Shown here piece by piece: positions 26,471 through 36,184 of a stretch of DNA of 64,000 nucleotides. Numbering within the stretch: position 1 is the first letter of the stretch; each line of letters begins with the position of its first letter. This DNA comes from Sphingopyxis witflariensis (GTDB taxonomy: Bacteria > Pseudomonadota > Alphaproteobacteria > Sphingomonadales > Sphingomonadaceae): the NCBI RefSeq assembly GCF_002205635.1, contig NZ_NISJ01000014.1, forward strand, positions 36,324 through 100,323, given 5' to 3'. Under the pieces are notes generated by a model. That model did no database searches and was not told where the DNA came from. It saw only the letters and a list, made by a program, of their open reading frames with translations. The position numbers and the translations under genes were made by a program.

Positions 26471-27790
26471 TCACGAGCCGTCCGCGCATAGCGTGGCGCG
26501 AGTGAGCAGATAGTCGCGCTCACGGTCGTTCCCCGCCAGCACCGCTGCCGCAGCGAATGCCTCTCCTGCTTCGGCCAGGCGCCCGGCGCGAAACAGAAAG
26601 TCGCCCCGCGCGGCGGGCAACGGCGCATAGTTTCGCAGCGCGGCCGCGTCGGCAATCCCATCGACGAGCCGCAGTCCGGCCTCGGGGCCGAACGCCATGC
26701 TGTGCGCGACCGCGCGGTTGAGCTCCACCACAGGAGACGGCATCACCTGCTCCAACCGGTCATAGAGCGCCGCAATCCGCACCCAGTCGGTGTCCCTGGA
26801 TCGCCGGGCCCTTGCGTGGCACGCGCCCAGCGCCGCCTGCAAAACATAGGGGCCATCGGCACCGCCCAATGCCTCGGCACGGTCCAGCGCGTTCAGCCCA
26901 CGGCGGATCAGCAGCTGGTCCCAGCGCGCGCGGTTCTGCTCGGTCAGCGGAACGAACCCACCGTCAGGGCCAGTGCGCGCCGCCAACCGCGAGGCCTGAA
27001 TCTCCATCAATGCAAGCAACCCCAACACCTCGGGCTCCTCCGGCATCAAAGCGGCAAGGATACGCCCCAGCCGCTGCGCCTCGGCGCACAGCGGTGGCCG
27101 GACCAGCGATGGCCCCGCGGTCGCGGAATAACCCTCGTTGAAGATCAGATAGACGACCTCGAGCACAGAACCCAGCCGCGCCGCCAGTTCGCCCCCGCGC
27201 GGCACCGCAAATGCAACCCCGGCCTTGGCGATCGCCCTCTTCGCCCGCACGATCCGCTGCGCAATCGTCGCCTCGTTCGACAGAAAAGCACGCGCGATCT
27301 CCTCGGTCGTCAGTCCGCCAACCAACCGCAGCGTCAGCGCGGCGCGCGCTTCGGGCGAAATCACGGGATGACATGCGGCAAAGATCAGCCCAAGCAGTTC
27401 GTCACCCAGTTCATTGTCCAGCGCCGCTTCGATCGTCTCTGCGCTCATGTCGTGCGCCCCATCGAGGTCGCGGACGATTTCGGCATGTTTTCGCGTTCGC
27501 ATCATATCGCGGCGAAAACCATCGATGGCGCGCCGCTTTGCCGTCGCCAGCAACCAGGCACCCGGTTTGTCGGGGACACCACTTTCTGGCCATTCAGTAA
27601 GCGCCGTGAGCAGTGCGTCCTGCGCCAGTTCTTCGGCACGATCGACGTCGCGCGTCGAGCGCGCCAGCGCCGCAATCAACCGCGCCCGCTCGATCCGGAA
27701 AACCGCCTCTATCGCCCGGTGGGCTTCGTCCGCCGCCATGCCCGCATTGTCGGCCAACATGGTCGGCAAGGCAAGCGTGGCGGCGGGCAT
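26471..27790 (-). CDS. ECF sigma factor of the long DGPF-linked type
   Basis: A 439-residue protein: sigma region 2 at about residues 35-100 (RAEELAQDALLTALTEWP, then KPGAWLLATAKRRAIDGFRR), region 4 near residues 150-195 (GLTTEEIARAFLSNEATIAQ) and a long helical TPR-like C-terminal extension of about 230 residues (VYLIFNEGYSATAG, then LLALMEIQASR). The combination with a YCII/DGPF gene directly upstream matches the ECF42 group. There is no anti-sigma gene; control is thought to involve the extension. Confidence 0.88.
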   Translation of the reverse strand: MPAATLALPTMLADNAGMAADEAHRAIEAVFRIERARLIAALARSTRDVDRAEELAQDALLTALTEWPESGVPDKPGAWLLATAKRRAIDGFRRDMMRTRKHAEIVRDLDGAHDMSAETIEAALDNELGDELLGLIFAACHPVISPEARAALTLRLVGGLTTEEIARAFLSNEATIAQRIVRAKRAIAKAGVAFAVPRGGELAARLGSVLEVVYLIFNEGYSATAGPSLVRPPLCAEAQRLGRILAALMPEEPEVLGLLALMEIQASRLAARTGPDGGFVPLTEQNRARWDQLLIRRGLNALDRAEALGGADGPYVLQAALGACHARARRSRDTDWVRIAALYDRLEQVMPSPVVELNRAVAHSMAFGPEAGLRLVDGIADAAALRNYAPLPAARGDFLFRAGRLAEAGEAFAAAAVLAGNDRERDYLLTRATLCADGS

Positions 27791-27796
27791 CGGCGA

Positions 27797-28228
27797 TCAA
27801 TCGCCTGCGAGTTGATCGCGTAGCCGCTGTTCGCGTTCGGCAATTTCGGGCGTTACCGCCTCGCCGAAATCCTCCATTTCATAGAAAGGGCGAATTTCGA
27901 GTTCGCTCGGCCCGGGCATCGGGTTTGGGCAGCGCTTTGCCCAGGCGACCGCTTCGTCCATGTCCTTGACCTCCCAGACCCAGTAACCCGCGACCAGCTC
28001 GCGCGCTTCGGCGAAGGGACCGTCGATCACCGTCCGGCTCGCGCCGTCAAAAGCGATCCGTTTGCCCGCCGAAGACGGCTTCAGCCCATCCCCGTCGATC
28101 ATCACTCCGGCATGGACCAGTTCCTCGTTGAACTTGCCCATCGCCTCGAACATCCCGGTCATCTCTTCCGTAGGCGGAAGGCCCCGTTCGCTGTCATCGG
28201 TCGCTTTCACGAAAACCATCACACGCAT
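27797..28228 (-). CDS. YCII-related (DGPF) protein
   Basis: A 143-residue protein with YCII-fold features: MRVMVFVKATDDSERGLPP, then VIDGPFAEARELVAGYWVW carrying the DGPF signature, and LEIRPFYEMEDFGE near the end. Proteins of this group accompany ECF42 sigma factors, as here, with six bases between them. An ATG seven codons upstream is possible but MRVM is the family start. The catalytic role of the family is not settled. Confidence 0.88.
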   Translation of the reverse strand: MRVMVFVKATDDSERGLPPTEEMTGMFEAMGKFNEELVHAGVMIDGDGLKPSSAGKRIAFDGASRTVIDGPFAEARELVAGYWVWEVKDMDEAVAWAKRCPNPMPGPSELEIRPFYEMEDFGEAVTPEIAEREQRLRDQLAGD

Positions 28229-28338
28229 CGTCCGTCTCCTTGTTTCCACCGGGCCAACATCGGCCTCGCATCTTCACGACGAACGAGGGTCGTCGAAATC
28301 GACACATACTCGGAATATTTTTCGCCGGCTGGCCACGC

Positions 28339-29346
28339 TCACGCCACGCGCTGGATCGACTCGGTCGAAAAACGCTGACGATATTCGTTGGGCGACAGGC
28401 CGGTGATCCGGTGAAAAAGCTTTCGAAAGGCCGCCGCATCCTCGTAACCGACGCTCCAGGCGATCTGGTCGACCGTCCGCTTGGTGAACTCCAGCAGCTC
28501 GCGCGATTTTCCCACGCGCAAATGCTGCGAATATTCGACCGGGGTCATTCCCGTGGCGGCTTTAAAACGGCGCTGGAAAGTGCGCTCCTCCAGCCCGGCC
28601 TCGGCCGCCAGCTCACTGACACCGCCAACGCGGCCTTCCTTCGCCTGTAAAAAATGCTGCGCCTTCAACACCGCCTCGTCACCATGCGTCAGGCGCGGGG
28701 CAAAGCTCGCATAATTGCGCTGCTCGCGCCCGCCGGGGTCGATCAGCAGGAAGCGCGCAGTCTCCATCATGATCGTGGGGCCCAAAAGACGCTCGACGAT
28801 CCGCAGTCCCAGATCGGTCCATGCCATCAACCCACCCGCGGTCACAATATCACCGTCATCGATCACCATCCGGTCGGACTCCAGCCGCACGTCGGGAAAG
28901 CGTGTCCGGAACTCTTCCGCAAAAAACCAGTGCGTCGTCGCCGGGCGTCCGGCGAGCAGCCCCGTCGCCGCGAGCGCAAAGGCGCCGCCGCAGTTGGACG
29001 CCAGCGTCGCGCCATGCGCATGACGATCAAGCAGCCAGCGCGCATAGGGTGCGACCTCATCCGCCTCGAGCAGCTTGTGTAAACTCCCCGGCGCGATCAG
29101 CACCGTCGGCGAATTGCCCTCCGGCTCATCGGGATGGCTGTCATAACAGCGCGCAAAGCCCCCGCCCTCCTGCAACGGCCAATGGCTGATACGGATGGGA
29201 GCGCGGCCATGATCGACCGCAAAGCGCCCGGCGATGTGGAACAGGTCGGTGATCCCTAGGACCATCCCCATCTGGCAATCGGGATAGAGCATCATTCCGA
29301 CCTCCACGAGTGCGACCTTCGCGTCAGACACCTCAACCTTGGGCAT
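28339..29346 (-). CDS. GlxA-type AraC transcriptional regulator
   Basis: A 335-residue regulator: an N-terminal DJ-1/PfpI-like domain (VALVEVGMMLYPDCQMGMVL, then SNCGGAFALAATGLLAG with the nucleophile-elbow Cys) and a C-terminal AraC double HTH (RFKAATGMTPVEYSQHLRVG, then VGYEDAAAFRKLFHRITGLS). The start MPKVEVSD at 29346 is preferred to the upstream in-frame ATG at 29403. It faces a hydrolase/SDR operon across a spacer with a clear palindrome, so it likely controls that operon. Confidence 0.88.
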   Translation of the reverse strand: MPKVEVSDAKVALVEVGMMLYPDCQMGMVLGITDLFHIAGRFAVDHGRAPIRISHWPLQEGGGFARCYDSHPDEPEGNSPTVLIAPGSLHKLLEADEVAPYARWLLDRHAHGATLASNCGGAFALAATGLLAGRPATTHWFFAEEFRTRFPDVRLESDRMVIDDGDIVTAGGLMAWTDLGLRIVERLLGPTIMMETARFLLIDPGGREQRNYASFAPRLTHGDEAVLKAQHFLQAKEGRVGGVSELAAEAGLEERTFQRRFKAATGMTPVEYSQHLRVGKSRELLEFTKRTVDQIAWSVGYEDAAAFRKLFHRITGLSPNEYRQRFSTESIQRVA

Positions 29347-29360
29347 ATCGCCTCCTTTGT

Positions 29361-29389
29361 CGGAATCGACCCGTATAATGTCGCTTCCG
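29361..29389. promoter_or_regulatory. palindromic operator around a -10 box
   Basis: CGGAATCGAC (29361-29370) and GTCGCTTCCG (29380-29389) form a 10-bp inverted repeat with one mismatch. The nine-base spacer contains TATAAT (29374-29379) in the plus direction. No good -35 box precedes it, consistent with a regulated promoter. It lies between the GlxA-type regulator and the hydrolase operon. Confidence 0.5.
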
Positions 29390-29474
29390 CCAATCCCGAT
29401 CAAGTCCGCGTCGACGTATCTCTTGTCTCACCGGCGGGCAAAGCCGCCTCGCACACCACGGAAGGACTGATATC

Positions 29475-30302
29475 ATGACCATGATCACCACCAGGGACGG
29501 CACGAACATCTTCTTCAAGGACTGGGGTCCGAAGGATGGACAGCCGATCATCTTCTCGCACGGCTGGCCGCTCTCGGCCGACGCCTGGGACGCCCAGATG
29601 GTTTTCTTCGCCAATCAGGGTTTCCGTACCATCGCCCATGACCGCCGCAGCCACGGCCGTTCGGATCAGGTATGGGAAAATAACAATATGGACCAATATG
29701 CCGACGACCTCGGCGAACTGATCGAACAGCTGGACCTGAGCGACGTGATCCTCGTCGGCCACTCGACCGGCGGCGGCGAAGTCACCCGCTATATCGGCCG
29801 CCATGGTACCAGCCGCGTAGCCAAAGTCGCTTTGATCGGCGCAGTACCGCCGCTGATGCTCAAGACCGAAGCCAATCCGGGCGGCCTGCCGATCGATGTC
29901 TTCGACGGCATCCGCAAGGGCACCTTCGACAATCGCCCGCAATTCTTCAAGGATCTGACGCTCCCCTTCTACGGCTACAACCGTCCCGGTGCGGTGGTTT
30001 CGGAAGCGGTTCGCGACGATTTCGTCCGTCAGGGCATGAACGGCGGCCTCAAGGGCCTGCTCGACAGCATCCGTGCCTTTTCGGAAAGCGACTTCAACGA
30101 AGATTTGAAGAAGTTCGATGTCCCGACCCTCGTCCTCCACGGCGACGACGACCAGATCGTGCCGATCGGCGCCGCGGCGCTGTCGACCGTGAAGATCGTC
30201 AAACAGGCGGTACTCAAAATCTATGAAGGCGCCGATCACGGCCTGACCGTCACCCATCAGGACCGGTTCAACACCGACCTTCTGGATTTCATCAACAGCT
30301 GA
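29475..30302 (+). CDS. alpha/beta hydrolase of the non-heme haloperoxidase type
   Basis: A 275-residue enzyme with the oxyanion loop [12 protein letters not shown], the nucleophile elbow VGHSTGGGE (Ser near residue 98), the acid Asp in HGDDDQIVP and His in [11 protein letters not shown]. The sequence [12 protein letters not shown] and the overall length match cofactor-free chloroperoxidase/arylesterase proteins. The real substrate is probably an ester. GGAAGGA precedes the start. It heads an operon with an SDR and a membrane protein. Confidence 0.9.
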   Translation: MTMITTRDGTNIFFKDWGPKDGQPIIFSHGWPLSADAWDAQMVFFANQGFRTIAHDRRSHGRSDQVWENNNMDQYADDLGELIEQLDLSDVILVGHSTGGGEVTRYIGRHGTSRVAKVALIGAVPPLMLKTEANPGGLPIDVFDGIRKGTFDNRPQFFKDLTLPFYGYNRPGAVVSEAVRDDFVRQGMNGGLKGLLDSIRAFSESDFNEDLKKFDVPTLVLHGDDDQIVPIGAAALSTVKIVKQAVLKIYEGADHGLTVTHQDRFNTDLLDFINS

Positions 30303-30358
30303 TAGCCTGCGAGGCGCGGTCCGGGGGGACTGCGCCTCCTCATCTAGGGAGACGTAAG

Positions 30359-31135
30359 ATGACCAAGGAAACCATTCTCATCACCGGCGCATCGGATGGC
30401 ATTGGCGCCGTCTATGCCGACCGCTTCGCCAGGCGCGGCGCCAACCTGATCCTCGTCGCACGCCGCGCCGACAAGCTCGCAGACCTCGCCGACCGCCTTC
30501 GTGCCGACACCGGCGTTGCAGTCGAAGTGATCGCCGCCGACCTCGCCAACGCCGACGACCTCGCCCGCATCGAAACGCGGCTGCGCGAAGACCCCGCAAT
30601 CACCGGCCTGATCAACAATGCCGGTGTTGCCGGCGAGACCAGCATCGTTGAAGCCGATCCCGCTCATCTCACGGCGATGATCGATCTCAACATCCTTGCT
30701 GTGACGCGCCTTGCCGCCGCCATCGCCCCCCGGCTTGCCGGACAGGGCAGCGGCACCATCGTCAACATCACCTCGATCACCGCGCTGATGCCCGACGGCT
30801 TCACTGCCGTTTATCCCGCCAGCAAGGCCTATGTCCTCGCCTTTACCGAGGCGCTGCAGGTCGAACTCGGCGCCAAGGGTGTCCGTATCCAGGCGGTGCT
30901 TCCTGGCATCACTCGCACACCGATCTGGGACGAGGCACAGCTTGCCAATATCCCAGCCGAAATGGTGATGGACGTGAATGATATGGTCGATGCCGCCCTG
31001 AGGGGGCTCGATCTGGGGGAGGTCGTCACCATTCCCGCGCTTCCCGATCAGGCTGACTACGACGCTTATCTCTCCGCGCGAAACGCGCTTCGTCCCAACC
31101 TGTCGCGGTCGCAGCCCGCGGCCCGCTACCTCTAA
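30359..31135 (+). CDS. SDR-family oxidoreductase
   Basis: A 258-residue short-chain dehydrogenase: TGASDGIGAVYA is the NAD(P) motif, NNAG appears as LINNAGVAG, and the catalytic triad is in NITSITALMPDGFTAVYPAS with the YxxxK (YPASK). The ARRAD after the second strand suggests NADP preference. GGGAGACG precedes the start. The neighbours on both sides are co-directional and close. Confidence 0.9.
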   Translation: MTKETILITGASDGIGAVYADRFARRGANLILVARRADKLADLADRLRADTGVAVEVIAADLANADDLARIETRLREDPAITGLINNAGVAGETSIVEADPAHLTAMIDLNILAVTRLAAAIAPRLAGQGSGTIVNITSITALMPDGFTAVYPASKAYVLAFTEALQVELGAKGVRIQAVLPGITRTPIWDEAQLANIPAEMVMDVNDMVDAALRGLDLGEVVTIPALPDQADYDAYLSARNALRPNLSRSQPAARYL

Positions 31136-31146
31136 GGAGACGTATC

Positions 31147-31644
31147 ATGATCCTCGGCTTGACCATCCCGCAGTTCACCACGCTCCATGTAGCGATCAGC
31201 CTGATCGGCATCGGAACGGGTCTTGTCGCCCTCCCCGCCTTCGTGCGCGGGCGCCTGCTCCCCCGCACTACCGGCATTTTCCTGTGGACGACCTTGCTCA
31301 CCAGCCTGACCGGTTTCCTGTTCCCGATCGTCGCCTTCACTCCGGCGCTCGGGGTCGGGATCCTCTCGACGCTGATCCTGGTCATCGCCTTCGCTGCCTA
31401 TTATGGCCGCAAGCTCGCCGGCCGCGCCACGACCGCCTATGCGGTCACCGCCACCCTCGCACTCTACCTCAACCTGTTCGTGCTGGTGGTGCAATCCTTC
31501 CTGAAAGTGCCCGCGCTCAATGCGCTCGCACCAACCGGGACCGAAGGGCCGTTCGTCGCGGCACAAGGCGCGCTCCTGATCGCCGCCGCCCTGTTCGGCT
31601 ATGCCGCCTTCAAAGCCGCCCGCCGCCGGACCGCAACAGCCTGA
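31147..31644 (+). CDS. four- to five-helix membrane protein, unknown function
   Basis: A 165-residue polytopic protein starting 12 bases after the SDR stop behind AAGGAGA. Hydrophobic segments lie at about residues 10-30, 45-65, 68-85, 98-120 and 135-155, with a basic C-terminus (KAARRRTATA). I recognise no named family. Co-expression with the hydrolase and SDR is likely from spacing. Confidence 0.65.
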   Translation: MILGLTIPQFTTLHVAISLIGIGTGLVALPAFVRGRLLPRTTGIFLWTTLLTSLTGFLFPIVAFTPALGVGILSTLILVIAFAAYYGRKLAGRATTAYAVTATLALYLNLFVLVVQSFLKVPALNALAPTGTEGPFVAAQGALLIAAALFGYAAFKAARRRTATA

Positions 31645-31823
31645 CAAGATGCAAGAGACCCGAACAAGGGCGGCTCCGGCCGCCTTTGTCATTTGTTGGC
31701 GCCTGAACCAAAAGCCTATACCGCCTCCCACCCCCGGCCGCATTCGGCGCCCCATTCAACCCCTCTTGCGCGACCTTCCGTTTACGTTAAGGTCAGTTTC
31801 AAACCGCAACCGGAGATTGATTC

Positions 31824-32795
31824 ATGGCTCTTCCCCCGATTTTCGACCGCCTGCGCCTGCCCGTCATTGGCTCGCCCTTGTTCATCGTTTCGGGGCCCGA
31901 ACTGGTCATCGCCCAGTGCAAGGCGGGCATCGTCGGCAGCTTCCCCGCGCTCAATGCCCGGCCGCAAACCCTGCTCGACGAATGGCTGCACCAGATCACC
32001 GAAGAGCTTGCAGCGTGGGACCGCGCCAATCCCGACCGGCTTTCGGCGCCCTACGCAGTTAACCAGATCGTCCATAAATCCAACGACCGGCTCGAACAGG
32101 ACATCGCCACCTGCGCGAAATGGAAAGTGCCGATCACCATCACCTCGCTCGGAGCGCGCGAAGAATTGAACCAGGCGGTGCACGGCTGGGGCGGCATCAC
32201 GCTCCACGACGTCATCGACGACCGTTTCGCGCGCAAGGCGGTTGAAAAGGGTGCCGACGGGCTGATACCCGTTGCCGCCGGTGCCGGCGGCCACGCCGGC
32301 GTCCTGTCGCCCTTCGCGCTGGTGCAGGAAATCCGCACCTGGTTCGACGGCCCCGTCGCGCTGTCAGGCGCCATCGGCCATGGCCGCTCGATCCTCGCAG
32401 CGCAGGCGTGCGGCGCCGACCTTGCCTATATGGGCAGCGCCTTCATCGCCACCACCGAAGCCAATGCCGACGAGGGATATAAAAATGGCATCGTTGCGGG
32501 CCGCGCCGGGGACATCGTCTATTCGAACCTCTTCACTGGCGTTCACGGCAATTATCTGCGCCAGTCGATCATCGACGCGGGCATGGATCCTGACAATCTG
32601 CCCGAAGGTGACCTCAAGACAATGAACTTCGGCTCGGGCGGCAACACCAAGGTCAAGGCCTGGAAGGATATCTGGGGATCGGGTCAGGGCATCGGCCCCC
32701 TCACCGCCGTTCGCCCGGTCGCCGAATTCGTCACCGAACTGGAGGCGCAATATCTCGCCGCTCGCGGCGAGTTGGAGGCCAAGGTCAGACTTTGA
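31824..32795 (+). CDS. nitronate monooxygenase family protein
   Basis: A 323-residue FMN-dependent TIM-barrel protein: MALPPIFDRLRLPVIGSPLF, then SFPALNARP, GADGLIPVAAGAGGHAG and the FMN-phosphate loop IGHGRSILAAQACGADLAYM. These are the hallmarks of 2-nitropropane dioxygenase-like enzymes. Oxidation of alkyl nitronates is the family reaction, but many members have other substrates. It converges with the AHH gene, and the two ends overlap by 11 bp. Confidence 0.88.
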   Translation: MALPPIFDRLRLPVIGSPLFIVSGPELVIAQCKAGIVGSFPALNARPQTLLDEWLHQITEELAAWDRANPDRLSAPYAVNQIVHKSNDRLEQDIATCAKWKVPITITSLGAREELNQAVHGWGGITLHDVIDDRFARKAVEKGADGLIPVAAGAGGHAGVLSPFALVQEIRTWFDGPVALSGAIGHGRSILAAQACGADLAYMGSAFIATTEANADEGYKNGIVAGRAGDIVYSNLFTGVHGNYLRQSIIDAGMDPDNLPEGDLKTMNFGSGGNTKVKAWKDIWGSGQGIGPLTAVRPVAEFVTELEAQYLAARGELEAKVRL

Positions 32796-33270
32796 CCGTT
32801 CCGAACAGGCGATCGATTGCCTCGTCCAGATAGGGACGATCGGCGAACAACCGCATCGGGTCGCGCCGGTTGAGCCAAAATCCCATGCCGTGCCGATCGG
32901 TCAGTGCCCGCCGCGTGGTGTCCTGCAACAACCGCAGACGCATCACCGCGGTGCGTCGCGCGGTGCGCAGGTCGTGCGGCGCATGCAGGGCAAAATGCAC
33001 CCGCACGCGCTCGACCCGTGCCGTCACGACATCGCTATAGCCATGGTGTGGCCCGCGATGCAGCGCGTAGCCCGACGATAACGCTGCGACCTCGGACGCC
33101 GGCAGCATCAAGCCGTTGCCGCCGAAATGCCGCAGCGCAAATCCCTCTTCTTCCAGAGAGGTGAGCATTGCCGCCATCTGGGGCCGTGCCAGCAAAGAAA
33201 TCGGGACCAGATGATGACGCTGGTACCCGCTGCGCGGTGGCGGTGCCCCTTGCCAGCGCCGCTTCGGCAT
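32785..33270 (-). CDS. AHH-type HNH nuclease-like protein
   Basis: A 161-residue protein with the AHH nuclease pattern: GYQRHHLVPISLLAR near residue 15, NGLMLPASEVAAL in the middle and YALHRGPHHGYSDVV. This domain is a HNH/EndoVII-fold nuclease often found as a toxin tip. There is no signal peptide or trafficking domain. Its start overlaps the stop of the upstream gene (TGATG), so the two are coupled. Nuclease activity is inferred from the motif only. Confidence 0.7.
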   Translation of the reverse strand: MPKRRWQGAPPPRSGYQRHHLVPISLLARPQMAAMLTSLEEEGFALRHFGGNGLMLPASEVAALSSGYALHRGPHHGYSDVVTARVERVRVHFALHAPHDLRTARRTAVMRLRLLQDTTRRALTDRHGMGFWLNRRDPMRLFADRPYLDEAIDRLFGTVKV

Positions 33271-34082
33271 CAGCGTTGGCGGCCGAACTCGACGCGTACA
33301 GTCCGTCGATCGCCGCCGACCGCCGTCAGCCGGATCGTCTCGCCGGGCGCGAGCCCTTGCAGGGCGCGATTATCGCTGAACCGGCCGTGGAGCATCATGT
33401 CGAGCGCCAGCCGCGCCAGTCGCTTGATCATTTCCGCCACCGTCCAGCCGGGGGGCATTCCTGCCTCCAGCTCCTGCCCCGCGAACCACATCAGTCCCCG
33501 CGTTCCGACGGCCTCGCCTTCGTCGCTATCGTGGCGCCGAAAGGCCACCAGATGCAGCACCGGCGGCATGCCGCTCGTCAACATCTCCGCGACCGACGCG
33601 CGAAATTGCGGTGCATCGGACCATAGCCGCGCGGGCATCCAGAAAAAATGGCTCGCGTTGAACAGGTCGATCAGCAACAGCATGGCCTTAAGATAATCGC
33701 GCCCTTCCGCAGACGGCCCAGTCGCTGCGCCTCGTGCGTCGGCATCCTCGGGAACGAACATCCAGCAATGCCTGCCGTCGCGCCAGTCGCGCGGCAGACT
33801 GGCGGCGAGCAGACTGGTGGAAGGCCGCGTCGGGTCAATCTGATCGAGTGCGGATTCGTCGGCCGGTCCCGCGATCCACGACAATGTCCCGAAACGCAGC
33901 CGGAACGTCGGGAGCGCCTGTGCGCGACCATCGCGGTCGATCCGCTCGGGCTGCAGACCCATATGCCGGATTGCCTGCTCCAGCTCGTCGGCCGATGCCC
34001 GGCGCACCACAGACCCCACGATCAGGGCAAAGGGTGCCGGTGGAACCGGCAGTATCCGCGCATCGCTGTTGCCGACTGTCAT
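33270..34082 (-). CDS. DUF4261-like protein coupled to the AHH gene
   Basis: A 270-residue soluble protein. The C-terminal third (TRGLMWFAGQELEAGMPPGW, then MIKRLARLALDMMLHG) resembles DUF4261, a family seen near polymorphic toxins; I am only moderately sure. The middle contains YLKAMLLLIDLFNASHFFWM. It lies upstream of and overlapping the AHH nuclease gene, as an antitoxin or immunity gene might. Confidence 0.5.
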   Translation of the reverse strand: MTVGNSDARILPVPPAPFALIVGSVVRRASADELEQAIRHMGLQPERIDRDGRAQALPTFRLRFGTLSWIAGPADESALDQIDPTRPSTSLLAASLPRDWRDGRHCWMFVPEDADARGAATGPSAEGRDYLKAMLLLIDLFNASHFFWMPARLWSDAPQFRASVAEMLTSGMPPVLHLVAFRRHDSDEGEAVGTRGLMWFAGQELEAGMPPGWTVAEMIKRLARLALDMMLHGRFSDNRALQGLAPGETIRLTAVGGDRRTVRVEFGRQR

Positions 34083-34178
34083 GCTGGTCGTCGACCCCCG
34101 TCCGTTCGCGCTTGCATCGCAAGACTGCCGGCAATGTTCAAACGCATATTGCGGCGATCGGTCCGAAACGGTCGAGCT

Positions 34179-36140
34179 TCAGATCGCGACCTGACTGCCC
34201 AATTCGACCACACGATTGGTCGGCAGGCGGAAATACTCCATCGCGCTTTCCGAATTGCGCAGCATCCAGGCGAACAGCTTTTCACGCCAGATCGGCATGC
34301 CCGGCGTGGCCGCCGCGATCAGCGTCTGCCGCGACAGAAAGAAGCTGGTCTCGATCATCTTGAATTCGGCGCCGCATCCGGTGACGCGCTTCAGCGCCTC
34401 GGGGACATGAACAGGCTGCATGAAGCCGTAATTCAGCACCAGCCGGTGGAATCCCTGCCCCAGATCCTCGAGCGCACAGTGATTTTCTTCGCGCACAAAG
34501 GGAACGTCGGCGATCTTGATCGTCAACAGGATGATGCGTTCGTGCAGCACCTTGTTGTGCTTCAGATTGTGGAGCAGCGCGTGCGGCACGCCATCGGAAC
34601 TCGATGTCATGAACACCGCAGTTCCCGGCACACGCGTTGCGCTGTTCGCCGCCGATTTCACGAACACCGGGATCGGCATCGCACCTTCGGCCATCTGCTG
34701 CTGCATCAGCTTACGCCCGCGCGACCAGGTAGTGAGCAGGGTGAAGATCGTCAGGCCGATCGCCAGCGGCACCCAGCCTCCGTCGGGTACCTTGATCAGG
34801 TTCGCGCCGAAATAAGCGATATCGACGATGAAGAAGACCGCGAGGACCGGTAAAGCTTTCCACGCCGGCCAGCGCCACAGGCTGAACAGCACGACGCTCA
34901 TCAGACAGGTGTCGATGAACATCGCCCCCGTCACCGCAATCCCGTAGGCGGCGGCAAGGTTGCTCGACGATCCGAAGAAGAGGACGAGGATGATCACCAT
35001 CACCATCAGCGCCCAATTGACCATCGGGATATAAATCTGCCCGGCTGCCGATGCGCTGGTGTGTTCGACCCGCAGGCGCGGAATGAAGCCCAGCTGGATC
35101 GCCTGCTGGGTCAGCGAGAAGGCCCCGGAGATCACCGCCTGGCTCGCAATGATCGTCGCCAGTATCGCGAGGATGACGACTGGGATCCGCCAGGCGTCGG
35201 GCATCATCTGAAAGAAGGGATCCTGGATCAGTTCGGCGCGCGGCCCTGCTTCGGCGGCAAGCACCATCGCGCCCTGCCCCATGTAGTTGAGCATCAGCGC
35301 GGGCAGCACGAAGCACAGCCATGAAAGGCCGATCGGCTTGCGGCCGAAATGCCCCATATCGGCATAAAGGGCCTCGGCCCCCGTCACCGCCAGCACGACC
35401 GCGCCCAGCGCGATAAAGGCCGTGAACCCGTCGACATAGAAGAAACGCAGCGCATTCACCGGATTCAAGGTTTCGATGATGATCCCGGGCTGATCGACAA
35501 TATGCATCACGCCCAGTGTCGCGAGCATCAGGAAATAGAGCAGCATGATCGGGCCGAACAACGCCCCGACTTTGGCCGTCCCATGCGCCTGGATCGCAAA
35601 CAGCCCGATCAGGATCGCGAGCGCGATCGGCACGATATAGGGTTCGAATCCCTTGTTCACATAGCTGAGCCCCTCGGTCGCCGAGAGCACCGACATCGCC
35701 GGGGTGATCATGCTGTCGCCATAGAAAAGCGCGGTCGCGAACACGCCGAGCAGGATGATCGGCCAGGTCCAGCGCTTGCCTGACGACTGACGACTGATCA
35801 GCGCGAGCAGAGCCAGACTGCCGCCCTCGCCCTTATTGTCGGCCTTCATGATCGTCAGCACATATTTGAACGTGACGACCAGCATCATCGACCAGAACAC
35901 CAGGCTCAGCACGCCATAAATGTGCAGCGGGTCAGGCTCGATCGGGTGATGCCCCGAAAACGTCTCGCGAAATGCGTAAAGCGGGCTGGTGCCGATATCG
36001 CCAAAGACAACGCCCACCGCGCCGACGGCCAGCTTCAGCTTGCCATCGCCCTGATGGCCATGGCCGTAATGGCCGGTATCGGCGGCAGTCAGGCCGGGGC
36101 TCGGGGCCCCGCCAGCCACCTGTTGCGACTCAGCAGTCAT
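34179..36140 (-). CDS. kup: Kup potassium uptake transporter
   Basis: A 653-residue secondary K+ transporter. The first helix carries the family signature [19 protein letters not shown] near residues 45-63, followed by about twelve hydrophobic segments (for example [18 protein letters not shown] and [16 protein letters not shown]) and a soluble C-terminal domain ending in [15 protein letters not shown]. The His-rich N-terminal tail ([13 protein letters not shown]) is unusual but not unique. Probable H+/K+ symport is family knowledge. Confidence 0.93.
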   Translation of the reverse strand: MTAESQQVAGGAPSPGLTAADTGHYGHGHQGDGKLKLAVGAVGVVFGDIGTSPLYAFRETFSGHHPIEPDPLHIYGVLSLVFWSMMLVVTFKYVLTIMKADNKGEGGSLALLALISRQSSGKRWTWPIILLGVFATALFYGDSMITPAMSVLSATEGLSYVNKGFEPYIVPIALAILIGLFAIQAHGTAKVGALFGPIMLLYFLMLATLGVMHIVDQPGIIIETLNPVNALRFFYVDGFTAFIALGAVVLAVTGAEALYADMGHFGRKPIGLSWLCFVLPALMLNYMGQGAMVLAAEAGPRAELIQDPFFQMMPDAWRIPVVILAILATIIASQAVISGAFSLTQQAIQLGFIPRLRVEHTSASAAGQIYIPMVNWALMVMVIILVLFFGSSSNLAAAYGIAVTGAMFIDTCLMSVVLFSLWRWPAWKALPVLAVFFIVDIAYFGANLIKVPDGGWVPLAIGLTIFTLLTTWSRGRKLMQQQMAEGAMPIPVFVKSAANSATRVPGTAVFMTSSSDGVPHALLHNLKHNKVLHERIILLTIKIADVPFVREENHCALEDLGQGFHRLVLNYGFMQPVHVPEALKRVTGCGAEFKMIETSFFLSRQTLIAAATPGMPIWREKLFAWMLRNSESAMEYFRLPTNRVVELGSQVAI

Positions 36141-36184
36141 CGCGCGCCTTTAGACCAGTCCGCGGTGATGGAATAGCACTCAAA

